Shown: in pieces, positions 42,154 to 50,388 of the stretch
Layout of the letters: the number at the start of each line of letters is the position of its first letter
Position numbering within the stretch: the first letter of the stretch is position 1
Assembly: GCF_003121585.1 (NCBI RefSeq)
Contig: NZ_QEOO01000019.1
Location: 1-52,563 of the forward strand
Length of the DNA stretch: 52,563 nucleotides
From: Nocardioides speluncae
GTDB lineage: Bacteria; Actinomycetota; Actinomycetes; Propionibacteriales; Nocardioidaceae
Direction of reading: 5' to 3'
Program-made: the position numbers and the translations under genes
The notes under the pieces: model-generated
What the model saw: only the letters and a program-made list of their open reading frames with translations
What the model was told of the DNA's origin: nothing
The model's database searches: none

Positions 42154-44157
42154 CTAGTGGCCCCATGTACGCAGCCCCCAGCCGAACGGGTAGAGCGGGT
42201 CGTAGTTGCGGTCACCGATGTTGATCGGCTCCTGGGCGACCGTGCGCGGCCAGGTCACCGGCAGCTTCCCGGTGAACGAGCGGCGCCCGAACAGCACGTC
42301 GGCCACACCGGTGCCTTCGCTGCCCGGCAGCCACGAGGCGACCAGCGCGTCGATCTTCTTCAGCAGCGGCGGGTCGATGATCATCGGCCGGCCGGACACC
42401 ACCAGGACCGTGCAGCTGGCCGCGGCGTCGCAGACCGTCTGGATGGCGGCCTTGTCGGCGTCCGACAGTTCCATTGTCTTCGCCGGCCGCGGTACGCCGT
42501 TGTCCCCTGGGTCCCAGGCCCAGCGCGGCCCGCCCACATCGCCGAAGCCCTCGGCGTACGGCGTCTCGCCGACCACCACGACACCGTGCGCTCCGCGCGG
42601 CATCGGCGCTGACGCGTCGACGCTGAAGGTCACGTCACTGGCGTTGCCCTCGATGCCGTCCAGGATGGTGTCACCCGGGAGCTCGTGGTACGAGCCGCCC
42701 TGCCAGGTCAGCGTCCAGCCACCGGCCTGGTTGCCGATGTTGTCGGCGTTGGAGCCGGCGACGTACACCGGGCGGTGCCTGCTCTTCAGCGGCAGCGTGC
42801 GGTCGGCGTTCTTGAGCAGCACCTGCGACTCGGACACCGCCTTGCGGGCCAGGGCCCGGTGCTCGCGGCTGCCGATCTCGTCGAAGTTGCTGCGGTCGGT
42901 GAACGGCTTCTCGAACAGGCCGAGCTCGAACTTCACCTTCAGGATCCGCGACACCGCGTCGTCGATGCGGGCCGTCGAGACCCGGCCCTCCTCGACGAGC
43001 CCGATCAGGGTCTCGATGAACTGCGGGTAGCCCACGGTGCTGCCGGAGTACGGCTCCATGAACATGTCCAGGCCCGCGTTGACCGAGGCCTCGACCTGGT
43101 CGTCGAAGTCGCCGGGGATCTGGTGCAGGCCGCGCCAGTCGGAGATCACCAGGCCGTCGAAGCCCATCCGGCCCTTCAGCTCGCCGGTTACCAGCTCCTT
43201 GTGGGCGTGCATCTTCACCGGGTTGCCGAGGCCGTCGTCGGTCCAGTCGACACTGGAGAACGACGGCATGACCGAGCCGACCTTGTGCCGCTTGATCGTG
43301 GCCGGGTACGGCGACAGCGCGAGCTTGGCGAAGTCGCGGCGGCTCACCCGGGTGATGCCCTGGTCGAGGGTGTAGTCGCCCTCACCGGTGTCCCAGGCGG
43401 TCAGGCCGTCGCCGGCGTAGTGCTTCGCGGTGGCGAGCACCCGGTCGGAGTCCTTCAGGTCGCCACGGCCGCCCTGCAGGCCGTCGATGACGGTGGCCAG
43501 GGAGGCGGCCAGCTTCGGGTCCTCGCCGAAGCTCTCGTAGGTGCGGCCCCACCGGTCGTCGCGGGCGACGCAGACGCACGGCGAGAAGTTCCACTGCGGG
43601 CCGCTGGCCCGGGTCTCGATCGCGGTGGCGTGGCCGATCTTCTCCAGCAGCCGCGGGTTGCGGGTGGCGCCGAGGCCGATGTTGTGCGGGAACACGGTGG
43701 CGCCGTACAGGTTGGCGTGACCGTGCACGGAGTCCACGCCATAGATCAGCGGAATGCCGAGGCGGGTGTCCAGCGCGGCCTGCTGGAAGGTGTCGACCGT
43801 GTCGGCCCATGCCTCGGCCGTGTTCGGGGTGGGCACCGAGCCGCCGCCGGACAGCACGCTGCCCAGGCCCAGCTCGGTGATCTCGGACGGGTCGCCGACG
43901 ACGTCTTGGCGCTCGGCCTGGGTCATCTGCCCGACCTTCTCGGCGAGCGTCATCCGGCCGAGCAGGTCGGCGACGCGGACCGTGACCGACCGCGAGGCGT
44001 CGCGGTAGGCGGGAACCCGCTCCTCGTCGGCCTGGCTCGGCTGGGCGGAGGTCTGTGCGGGAAGGAGCGCGGCGGCGAGTACGCCGGCTGTGACGGTCGC
44101 CAGCGCGGCTAGGCGCCCGCGCCGACGAGGTGGACTGACTGGTTTGGTGGCTGACAT
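42154..44157 (-). CDS. Secreted family 3 glycoside hydrolase (beta-glucosidase type)
   Basis: 667 residues. Signal peptide (about 1-38), then the GH3 barrel: KVGQMTQAERQ, YGVDSVHGHANLYGATVFPHN, KHYAGDG, and the nucleophile region GFDGLVISDW (Asp). The second alpha/beta domain has LLKNADRTLPLK and GSNADNIGNQAGGWTLTWQG, and ends with the LFGRRSFTGKLPVTWP block. It releases glucose from beta-glucans or cello-oligosaccharides outside the cell, like plant and bacterial exo-glucanases ExoP/ExoI. Transcribed divergently from a ROK regulator. Confidence 0.95.
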   Translation of the reverse strand: MSATKPVSPPRRRGRLAALATVTAGVLAAALLPAQTSAQPSQADEERVPAYRDASRSVTVRVADLLGRMTLAEKVGQMTQAERQDVVGDPSEITELGLGSVLSGGGSVPTPNTAEAWADTVDTFQQAALDTRLGIPLIYGVDSVHGHANLYGATVFPHNIGLGATRNPRLLEKIGHATAIETRASGPQWNFSPCVCVARDDRWGRTYESFGEDPKLAASLATVIDGLQGGRGDLKDSDRVLATAKHYAGDGLTAWDTGEGDYTLDQGITRVSRRDFAKLALSPYPATIKRHKVGSVMPSFSSVDWTDDGLGNPVKMHAHKELVTGELKGRMGFDGLVISDWRGLHQIPGDFDDQVEASVNAGLDMFMEPYSGSTVGYPQFIETLIGLVEEGRVSTARIDDAVSRILKVKFELGLFEKPFTDRSNFDEIGSREHRALARKAVSESQVLLKNADRTLPLKSRHRPVYVAGSNADNIGNQAGGWTLTWQGGSYHELPGDTILDGIEGNASDVTFSVDASAPMPRGAHGVVVVGETPYAEGFGDVGGPRWAWDPGDNGVPRPAKTMELSDADKAAIQTVCDAAASCTVLVVSGRPMIIDPPLLKKIDALVASWLPGSEGTGVADVLFGRRSFTGKLPVTWPRTVAQEPINIGDRNYDPLYPFGWGLRTWGH

Positions 44158-44326
44158 CTAGGACTGGCCTCCCTGACGGTTCGAGACCCCGGCCCGATCA
44201 GGTTGTGGCCGGCCGGGGGCACGCGGGTGCCGCGTCCGCTCAACGTAGGAGCCGCGATTTCGTCGCGTCAATGCCAAAAGATTCGCTCTGCGCGCGTTTT
44301 TAGTGCATTTCTCGGATGAATTGCCG

Positions 44327-44332
44327 TAGCCT
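44327..44332 (+). promoter_or_regulatory. -10 box of a probable leaderless ROK promoter
   Basis: TAGCCT fits TANNNT and ends 7 nt before the GTG at 44340, the spacing of leaderless transcripts. No ribosome site precedes either candidate start. It lies at the right edge of an A/T-rich stretch (about 44265-44325) between the GH3 and ROK genes. Confidence 0.45.
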
Positions 44333-44339
44333 CCCTCAC

Positions 44340-45518
44340 GTGAGCGGTAGCACCCAACGACGCGGCTCCCTGGAGCGGCTGCGCACCGGCAACCGACGCG
44401 CGGTCACCGGCCTGCTAGCCACCGAGGGCCCGCTGAGCCGGGCCGACCTGGCGCGCGGCACCGGCCTGTCCCGGACCACGGTCTCCAGCCTGGTCCGCGA
44501 CCTGATCGAGTCCGGCCATGTCGTCGAGACCGAGGACCGAGGTACGCCGTACAAGGGCGGCAGCGGGCGGCCGCCGCTGCTGGTGCGGCTGGCCACGCCG
44601 TCCGGTGGGGTCGCCGGTGTGGACGTCGGCCACCGGCACGTCCGGGTCGCGGTCGCCGACCGCTCCGGCGCCATCCTCGCCGAGGCGGAGACCGCGGTCG
44701 ACGTCGACGCACACGGCGCGGGCGCGCTGGACGAGGCCGCGAAGATGGTCCGGGCGATGGCCCGGAAGGCCGAGATCCCGATGACCGACCTGCAGGCGGT
44801 CGGCATGTGCGTACCCGCGCCGATCGACCGCCGCTCGGCCCAGATCTCCTCCGGGATCCTGCCCGGCTGGCGGGACCTGGTCCCGTCCGAGGAGCTCGAG
44901 CGGCGGCTCAAGATCCCCGTCGTCGCCGACAACGACGCCAACCTCGGCGCGCTCGCCGAGCTCCACCACGGCGCCGGCCACGGCACCAGCGACGTGATCT
45001 ATGTGAAGGTCGCCAGCGGGCTCGGCGCCGGCATCATCCTCGGCGGCCGACTGCACCGCGGCACCACCGGCATCGCCGGCGAGATCGGCCACGTCCAGCT
45101 GCACGAGGACGGCCGGGTCTGCCGCTGCGGCAACCGAGGATGCCTGGAGACCGAGGCGTCCGCGCCGCGGCTGCTCAGCCTGCTGCGGCCGGCGTACGAC
45201 GACGACCTGACCACCGAGCGGGTGCTGGAGCTCGACCTGCTCGGGGACGCCGGCGTACGGCGGGTGCTCAGCGACGCCGGCCGCACTATCGGCCGCGCCC
45301 TCGCCGACCTGTGCAACAGCCTCAACCCGGAGATGATCGTGATGGGCGGCTCGCTCGGCTCCTCCCCCGCGATGGTCGAGGGGATCCGGGCGTCGCTGGA
45401 CCGCTATGCGCAGCCTGCGACCGCGGCCGCGGTCCGGGTGGTGTCCGGCCAGCTCGGCGACCGGGCCGAGGTGGTCGGCGCGGTCGCGCTCGCCGTAGCG
45501 AGGGTCGGCGCGATCTAG
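44340..45518 (+). CDS. ROK-family transcriptional regulator
   Basis: 392 residues. N-terminal winged helix (GLLATEGPLSRADLARGTGLSRTTVSSLVRDLIESG), then a sugar-kinase fold: GVDVGHRHVRVAVAD, NDANLGALAEL, GLGAGIILGGRLHRG with GEIGH, and the zinc motif CRCGNRGCLE. ROK repressors bind sugars and release operators. Divergent from the GH3 beta-glucosidase with a 182-nt gap, so it very likely controls that gene in response to a beta-glucoside or glucose. GTG chosen by the -10 box; an ATG at 44316 adds 8 residues. Confidence 0.9.
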   Translation: MSGSTQRRGSLERLRTGNRRAVTGLLATEGPLSRADLARGTGLSRTTVSSLVRDLIESGHVVETEDRGTPYKGGSGRPPLLVRLATPSGGVAGVDVGHRHVRVAVADRSGAILAEAETAVDVDAHGAGALDEAAKMVRAMARKAEIPMTDLQAVGMCVPAPIDRRSAQISSGILPGWRDLVPSEELERRLKIPVVADNDANLGALAELHHGAGHGTSDVIYVKVASGLGAGIILGGRLHRGTTGIAGEIGHVQLHEDGRVCRCGNRGCLETEASAPRLLSLLRPAYDDDLTTERVLELDLLGDAGVRRVLSDAGRTIGRALADLCNSLNPEMIVMGGSLGSSPAMVEGIRASLDRYAQPATAAAVRVVSGQLGDRAEVVGAVALAVARVGAI

Positions 45519-45519
45519 G

Positions 45520-45888
45520 TCAGAGCTGGTCGAGCAGCCAGGACGGGCTGAACACGGTCGCGCCCGCGACCTCCGCGGCCGCCCGCAGCCCCCGGTCGGC
45601 GGTCACCGCGGTGACCCGGTCTCCCGCGTCGGCGGCGCGCCGGATCTCGGCCACGATCGCGTCGTCGCCGGACCTCTTCGCGTGCACGGTCCGGACGTGA
45701 CTGTCGCGCCCGGCCGGCACACCGCCCTTGGCCTGACCCTCCAGGACGAGGACCACGACGTCGTGCGGCAGGTCGGCGACCAGCAGCCGCTCGTGCAGCC
45801 GCCGCGCGGCACCGGCCCGGTCCTTCCACCACCCGTCCGGGTTGCTGCCGACCACGTTGGCGGCATCGACGACGAGGACTGTGGACAC
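45520..45888 (-). CDS. NYN/PIN-like domain protein
   Basis: 122 residues from GTG at 45888 (STVLVVDAANVVGSNPDGWW). Acidic residues are in the PIN/NYN order: VDAANV, SGDDAIV and VTADRGL. NYN domains are metal-dependent RNases acting in RNA processing; here the single-domain form has no partner. Its stop is 1 nt from the convergent ROK stop. A GTG at 45909 adds seven residues and is less likely. Not enough to name a substrate. Confidence 0.8.
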   Translation of the reverse strand: MSTVLVVDAANVVGSNPDGWWKDRAGAARRLHERLLVADLPHDVVVLVLEGQAKGGVPAGRDSHVRTVHAKRSGDDAIVAEIRRAADAGDRVTAVTADRGLRAAAEVAGATVFSPSWLLDQL

Positions 45889-46242
45889 GTGGCTCAGGCT
45901 AGTGGGCACTCCGGAGGTCCTGCGGGTTTGGGAGGCGCAGCGGCACGGACGTCATCCGATCCGTCACCTGTCGGTTGCGCCTCGTACGACGCACCGAGGG
46001 ACGTCATCCAAGCCGTGAGCTATCGATGCCGACCGCCTGACGTCCGGCGCCCCGACACGAAGGGGCATCCCCGCGCGGGCGGTTCGACGTCGGACGTTCG
46101 CGGGCGGCGTCAAGCGGCTTGGCCGCGGCGCGCGCCGACGGCGCGCAACCAAGAGTCACGGCCACGCGCGCGACGCGCCGCCGCAGCGCCCGGGGACGGC
46201 CGAGGTCGGGCCGCCCGCGCCCTAGGCCCTTCATCCACCTGA
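45889..46242. other. Gene-free region with GGACGTCAT repeat arms
   Basis: 354 nt between NYN and ffh. Two direct copies of the repeat arm, GGACGTCATCCGATCCGT (45947-45964) and GGGACGTCATCCAAGCCGT (45997-46015), with a degenerate inverse arm TCGTACGACG between them (45982-45991). The rest is very GC-rich (46080-46210, many GCGCGC runs) with no convincing frame. It holds the ffh terminator region and the NYN promoter. Confidence 0.55.
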
Positions 46243-47823
46243 CTACTTGAGGAACTTCGAGAAGTCCTGCGGCAGCTCGAACTCCTTGGCCGCCTGCTCG
46301 AAGTCGACGTCGTTCGCGGGCTGACCGAACGGGTTGCTGCCCGCCGAGGCTGCCTTCTCCTTCTGCGCCTTCGCCTGCTGGGCGGCCTTGGCGGGGTTCC
46401 CGGAGACCCGCTTGCCCTTCCCCTTCTTCGCCTGCTGCTTGGCCTTGGCCCGCTTGCCGCCACCCGGACCGCCGACACCCGGCATCCCGGGCATGCCGGG
46501 CATCCCCGGCATGCCGCCGCCGCGGGCCATCTGCTGCATCATCTTGCGGGCCTCGAAGAACCGGTCGACCAGCTGGTTGACGTCGGAGACCTGGCGGCCC
46601 GAGCCCTTCGCGATCCGGGCGCGGCGGGAGCCGTCGATGAGCTTCGGGTTGGCCCGCTCCTTGGGCGTCATCGACTGGATGATCGCCTGGATCCGGTCGA
46701 TCTCGCGCTCGTCGAAGTTGTCGATCTGGTCCCGGAACTGGCTCATCCCGGGGAGCATCCCCATGATCTTGGAGAGCGAGCCGAGCTTGCGGATCTGCTG
46801 CATCTGCGCCAGGAAGTCGTCGAGGGTGAACTCGCCGCCCTTGCCGGTGAGCTTCTCGGCGGCCTTGAGCGCCTGCTCCTGGTCGAACGCCTTCTCGGCC
46901 TGCTCGATCAGGGTGAGCATGTCGCCCAGGTCGAGGATGCGCGAGGCCATCCGGTCTGGGTGGAACAGGTCGAAGTCGGTCATCTTCTCGCCGGCTGAGG
47001 CGAACATGACCGGCTTGCCGGTGACCGAGGCGATCGACAGCGCGGCACCACCGCGGGCGTCGCCGTCGAGCTTGGTGAGTACGACGCCGTCGTACCCGAC
47101 GCCCTCTTCGAAGGCCAGCGCGGTGTTGACTGCGTCCTGACCGATCATCGCGTCGACGACGAAGAGCACCTCGTCGGGGTTGACCGCGTCCCGGATGTTC
47201 GCGGCCTGCTGCATCATCTCGGCGTCGACGCCGAGGCGGCCTGCGGTGTCGATGATGACGACGTCGTACAGCTTCTGCTTGGCGTGGGCGATCGACTCCC
47301 GGGCCACGGCCACCGGGTCGCCGACGCCGTTGCCGGGGGCCGGCGCGAAGACGGGTACGCCGACCCGCTCGCCGTTGACCTGGAGCTGAGTGACGGCGTT
47401 GGGCCGCTGTAGGTCGGCAGCGACCAGGACGGGCGTCTTGTCCTGCTCCTTGAGCCAGCGGGCGAGCTTGGCGGCGAGCGTGGTCTTGCCGGCGCCCTGA
47501 AGGCCGGCGAGCATGATCACGGTCGGTCCGGTCTTGGCGAACCGCAGCCGGCGGGTCTCGCCGCCGAGGATGTTGACGAGCTCTTCGTTGACGATCTTGA
47601 GGACCTGCTGGGCGGGGTTCAGCGCCTGGCTGACCTCTTCGCCGCGCGCCCGCTCCTTGATCGCGCCGACGAACTCCTTGACCACCGGCAGCGCGACGTC
47701 GGCCTCGAGCAGCGCGATCCGGATCTCGCGCGCGGTCGCGTCGATGTCGGCCTCGGACAACCGTCCCTTGCCGCGGAGGTTCTTGAAGGTGTCGGCAAGA
47801 CGGTCGGAGAGTGTGGCGAACAA
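46243..47823 (-). CDS. ffh: Signal recognition particle GTPase Ffh
   Basis: 526 residues. N domain (LSDRLADTFKNLRGKGRLSEADI), G domain with GLQGAGKTTLAAKLARWLK (G1), DTAGRLGVD (G3), TKLDGDARGG (G4), and the Met-rich M domain (MMQQMARGGGMPGMPGMPGMP) with an added Lys/Gly/Ala-rich tail of about 70 residues. It delivers membrane proteins to SecYEG with 4.5S RNA; neither that RNA nor ftsY is in the window. TTG start with GAGGA before it; the frame starts at MFATLSDRLAD only with this codon. Confidence 0.96.
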   Translation of the reverse strand: MFATLSDRLADTFKNLRGKGRLSEADIDATAREIRIALLEADVALPVVKEFVGAIKERARGEEVSQALNPAQQVLKIVNEELVNILGGETRRLRFAKTGPTVIMLAGLQGAGKTTLAAKLARWLKEQDKTPVLVAADLQRPNAVTQLQVNGERVGVPVFAPAPGNGVGDPVAVARESIAHAKQKLYDVVIIDTAGRLGVDAEMMQQAANIRDAVNPDEVLFVVDAMIGQDAVNTALAFEEGVGYDGVVLTKLDGDARGGAALSIASVTGKPVMFASAGEKMTDFDLFHPDRMASRILDLGDMLTLIEQAEKAFDQEQALKAAEKLTGKGGEFTLDDFLAQMQQIRKLGSLSKIMGMLPGMSQFRDQIDNFDEREIDRIQAIIQSMTPKERANPKLIDGSRRARIAKGSGRQVSDVNQLVDRFFEARKMMQQMARGGGMPGMPGMPGMPGVGGPGGGKRAKAKQQAKKGKGKRVSGNPAKAAQQAKAQKEKAASAGSNPFGQPANDVDFEQAAKEFELPQDFSKFLK

Positions 47824-48120
47824 GGGCGGTCCTCGTATTGGAAACAGTTAAGGAATCAAGACAGGGCAGGACAGTCGAACAGAGGCTCCAGCCTAACCGG
47901 GCCGGGTCAGGGACCACGAAAGGCCGGATGCGCCGATGGACGCCGTGAGCTGCGCGCCGCCAGGCGGGTGTGATGGCAAGGCGGCGGAGCGAAGGCGGGC
48001 CGGCGGCCCGTCGAGCGACGCCAACGCAGCCAGCGCGCCTGCATGGTGGCGCGCAGTAGGCGGCCATCGGCGCATCCGGGCTTAGGCAACCTTTCGCGGG
48101 TGCCGGACGTTGGACCCAAT
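47824..48120. other. Divergent intergenic region ffh / small membrane protein
   Basis: 297 nt with no convincing gene. Close to ffh, 47850-47885 is A/T-rich (TTGATTCC, TTAACTG in the ffh sense) and should hold its promoter. The rest (47925-48070) is GC-rich with GGCCGGCGGCCC-type palindromes. GTGCCGGAC occurs twice (48100, 48121) at the start of the next gene, giving two candidate starts. Confidence 0.45.
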
Positions 48121-48471
48121 GTGCCGGACCTGATTCCTCCCTACCTGTTCACGCTGATCGGCGTCACGCTGATCCTGGTGGTGACCGGGTTGGCGGTCGC
48201 GCGCTACCAGCGCGGCCTCGGCAAGCCCGGCGGCCGCGACGGCATGGGCGGGATCGGCGACGCGCTCGGGCCGCTGGTGGAGCTGTTCCACCCGGCCGGC
48301 TACCGGGCGACGCAGGAGATCAAGGACCAGAAGCGGAAAGCGGCCCCCAGCCCGGCGAAGGACGATGACCCGGACGACGGTCCGTTCACGCTGCTCAACG
48401 GCCGGGACGGGATGCCGCGAACCGTGCTCCTGAGGCGTCAGAGCCCGGGCGCGACGAACCCCGACTCGTAG
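48121..48471 (+). CDS. Small single-span membrane protein
   Basis: 116 residues from GTG at 48121: one span (PYLFTLIGVTLILVVTGLAVARY) at the N-terminus, then a soluble acidic/basic tail (GRDGMGGIGDALGPLVELFHPAGYRATQEIKDQKRK, ending in GPFTLLNGRDGMPRTVLLRR). The LGPLVELFHPAGYRA block reads as a conserved helical segment. A GTG at 48100 is equally placed. No function is known to me. It is convergent with the response regulator, overlapping its stop by 34 nt. Confidence 0.6.
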   Translation: MPDLIPPYLFTLIGVTLILVVTGLAVARYQRGLGKPGGRDGMGGIGDALGPLVELFHPAGYRATQEIKDQKRKAAPSPAKDDDPDDGPFTLLNGRDGMPRTVLLRRQSPGATNPDS

Positions 48472-49106
48472 GCGCGGATCACCGCCTGGGTGCGGTCGCG
48501 GACCCGCAGCTTGGCCAGCAGCGACCCGACGTGGGTCTTAACCGTCTCCACCCCGACGTAGAGCTCGGCGGCGATCTCGGCGTTGGAGAGACCGCGGGCC
48601 ATCGCCCGCAGCACGTCCGCCTCGCGCTCCGACAGCGGAGGCAGCGGCGGCCGCTCCGACGGCTCGGCCGCGCGGCCGTCTCGCGCCGACACCAGGTCGC
48701 GCAACTTGGCGGGGAACAGCAGCGCGTCGCCCTCGGCCGCCATCCGTACGGCGGCCAGCAGGTCCTCGACCGGCGCCCGCTTGAGCAGGAAGCCGCGCGC
48801 GCCGGCCAGCAGCGCGTCGTACACGTAGTCGTCGTTCTCGAACGTGGTCAGCACCACCACGGCCGGCGGCTGCCCGTCGCTGTCGTTGCCCTCGACCACC
48901 AGGCGGGTGGCCGAGATGCCGTCCACGCGCGGCATCCGGACGTCCATCAGCACCACATCGGGTCGCAGCCGCCGCGCCTCGGACACCGCCTCGGCACCGT
49001 CGCCGGCCTCGCCGACCACCTCGATGCCCGGCTCGGAGGAGAGGGTCGCCCGTAGCCCGGTGCGCACCAGCAGCTCGTCGTCGACGAGCAGCACCCGGAT
49101 GGTCAT
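48438..49106 (-). CDS. NarL/LuxR-type response regulator
   Basis: 222 residues. Receiver domain: acidic pair Asp9-Asp10, phospho-acceptor Asp55 in VVLMDVRMPR, Thr/Lys at VVLTTF and GARGFLLKRA. A short linker, then the LuxR HTH (LSEREADVLRAMARGLSNAEIAAELYVGVETVKTHVGSLLAKLRVRDRTQAV). Start at 49106, ATGA overlap with the kinase stop, so they are one coupled two-component system. Target genes are not known; the divergent neighbour on the other side is a candidate. Confidence 0.94.
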   Translation of the reverse strand: MTIRVLLVDDELLVRTGLRATLSSEPGIEVVGEAGDGAEAVSEARRLRPDVVLMDVRMPRVDGISATRLVVEGNDSDGQPPAVVVLTTFENDDYVYDALLAGARGFLLKRAPVEDLLAAVRMAAEGDALLFPAKLRDLVSARDGRAAEPSERPPLPPLSEREADVLRAMARGLSNAEIAAELYVGVETVKTHVGSLLAKLRVRDRTQAVIRAYESGFVAPGL

Positions 49107-50281
49107 CGGGCCACCCACGGGAGCACGGCGCGCAGCTGCCACCGGCCGCCGTCGGCGGGGCCGACGGTCGCCCGGCCGCCGATCGCCTCCACCCGGTCCA
49201 CGATGCCGGCCACCCCGCTGCCGGTACGGCGCCGCGGCCGGCCCGACCGGGTTGTCGGCGTACCGATCTCGTTGGTGATCTCCAGCTCCACCTCGGCGCT
49301 GCGGCGGCCGAGCCGGATCCGGCACGGGCCGGAGCCGTGCCGGAGCACGTTGGCGAGCCCCTCCTGGGCGACCCGGTAGAGCTCGCGCGACGCGACCGGC
49401 GACAGCTCGGCGACGTCCTCCGCGCCCAGCTTGTCGTCGAGAGTGACGTCGAGGCCGGCCCGCCGGGTAGCGGCAACCAGGTCGCCGAGCGCCGTCAGGT
49501 CGGGCGTGGTGTGCCGCGGCGCCTCGTCGGCGCGGAGCAGGCCGAGGACGTGGTCGAGCTCGGCGGCCGCCTGGCGTGAGGCGTCCTCGATGGCGGCGAG
49601 CGCGTCGGCGACGAATGCCGGGTCGCGGGTCTGCACCCGTCGCGCAGCGGCGGCCTGCACGGTGACCAGGCTGAGCGCGTGCCCGACACTGTCGTGGATC
49701 TCGCGGGCGATCCGGTTGCGAGCGCCCAGCTCGGCGGTCTGCCGCTCGAGGGCGGCGATCCGCTCGTGGACCGAGGCGCCGAGCAGCGGCAGCGCGACCA
49801 GCCGGAGGCCGGCGACCAGCGCGGCACCGCCCACGACCGACACGACCAGGCCGACCGGGAACAGCCACCAGCGCAGGTCACCGAGGAAGACCGGCAGCGC
49901 CGCGGCACCGAACACGAAGGTCGCGCCGGCGACCAGGTGCGCCCACAGCCACGCCACGCTGCGGAACCGGTCGTCCCAGCGAGCGGCGGCCCGCGGCGTA
50001 CCACCGGGGAAGGCGACGCCCAGCAGCGACTCGGTCGCGACGCCCTCGATCCGGCGTACCGCCGGCAGTGCGCCAACCAGCCCGACCAGCAGTACCCCGA
50101 TCACGGCGCCGACCACCATGGACACCGCGGCAGGCACGTCCTGCACCGGGTCGAGCAGCGGCGTCAGCAGGCCGATCGTGAGCAGTGCGAACGCCGTGGC
50201 CAGCGCCCCGCCCAGCATCAGGAACGCCAGCCCCAGCAGGGCGCGGGACCCGAGCAGGCGGCGGGCGATACGGCTGAGCAC
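49103..50281 (-). CDS. NarL-type sensor histidine kinase
   Basis: 392 residues. Four probable membrane spans in two pairs (about 14-75 and 115-165), then the HisKA_3 helix with IAREIHDSVGHALSLVTVQAAAARRV (phospho-His) and a HATPase domain (ELYRVAQEGLANVLRHG, ATP lid GSGVAGIVDRVEAIGG). The sensing part is mainly in the membrane with short loops, so it likely reads an envelope state. It faces a membrane protein gene across 107 nt, which it might control. Confidence 0.92.
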   Translation of the reverse strand: MLSRIARRLLGSRALLGLAFLMLGGALATAFALLTIGLLTPLLDPVQDVPAAVSMVVGAVIGVLLVGLVGALPAVRRIEGVATESLLGVAFPGGTPRAAARWDDRFRSVAWLWAHLVAGATFVFGAAALPVFLGDLRWWLFPVGLVVSVVGGAALVAGLRLVALPLLGASVHERIAALERQTAELGARNRIAREIHDSVGHALSLVTVQAAAARRVQTRDPAFVADALAAIEDASRQAAAELDHVLGLLRADEAPRHTTPDLTALGDLVAATRRAGLDVTLDDKLGAEDVAELSPVASRELYRVAQEGLANVLRHGSGPCRIRLGRRSAEVELEITNEIGTPTTRSGRPRRRTGSGVAGIVDRVEAIGGRATVGPADGGRWQLRAVLPWVAR

Positions 50282-50388
50282 GGCTCCATCGTGTCAGGCC
50301 CGCTGTCGCGACGAATCCCTCGCAGGAGGGAGGCCGCTCACCCTCCGGAGCGAGGCGGGCCACCCGCGCGGGCGAACAGGCTGGCGGC

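Noticed and set aside
45964..46152. Small Arg-rich reverse frame before ffh
   Set aside because: No ribosome site, no domain, composition of a random GC-rich frame, and it includes the repeat arms.
46004..48067. Reverse frame of 687 residues across ffh
   Set aside because: Out-of-frame shadow of ffh, extended by the lack of stops in GC-rich DNA.
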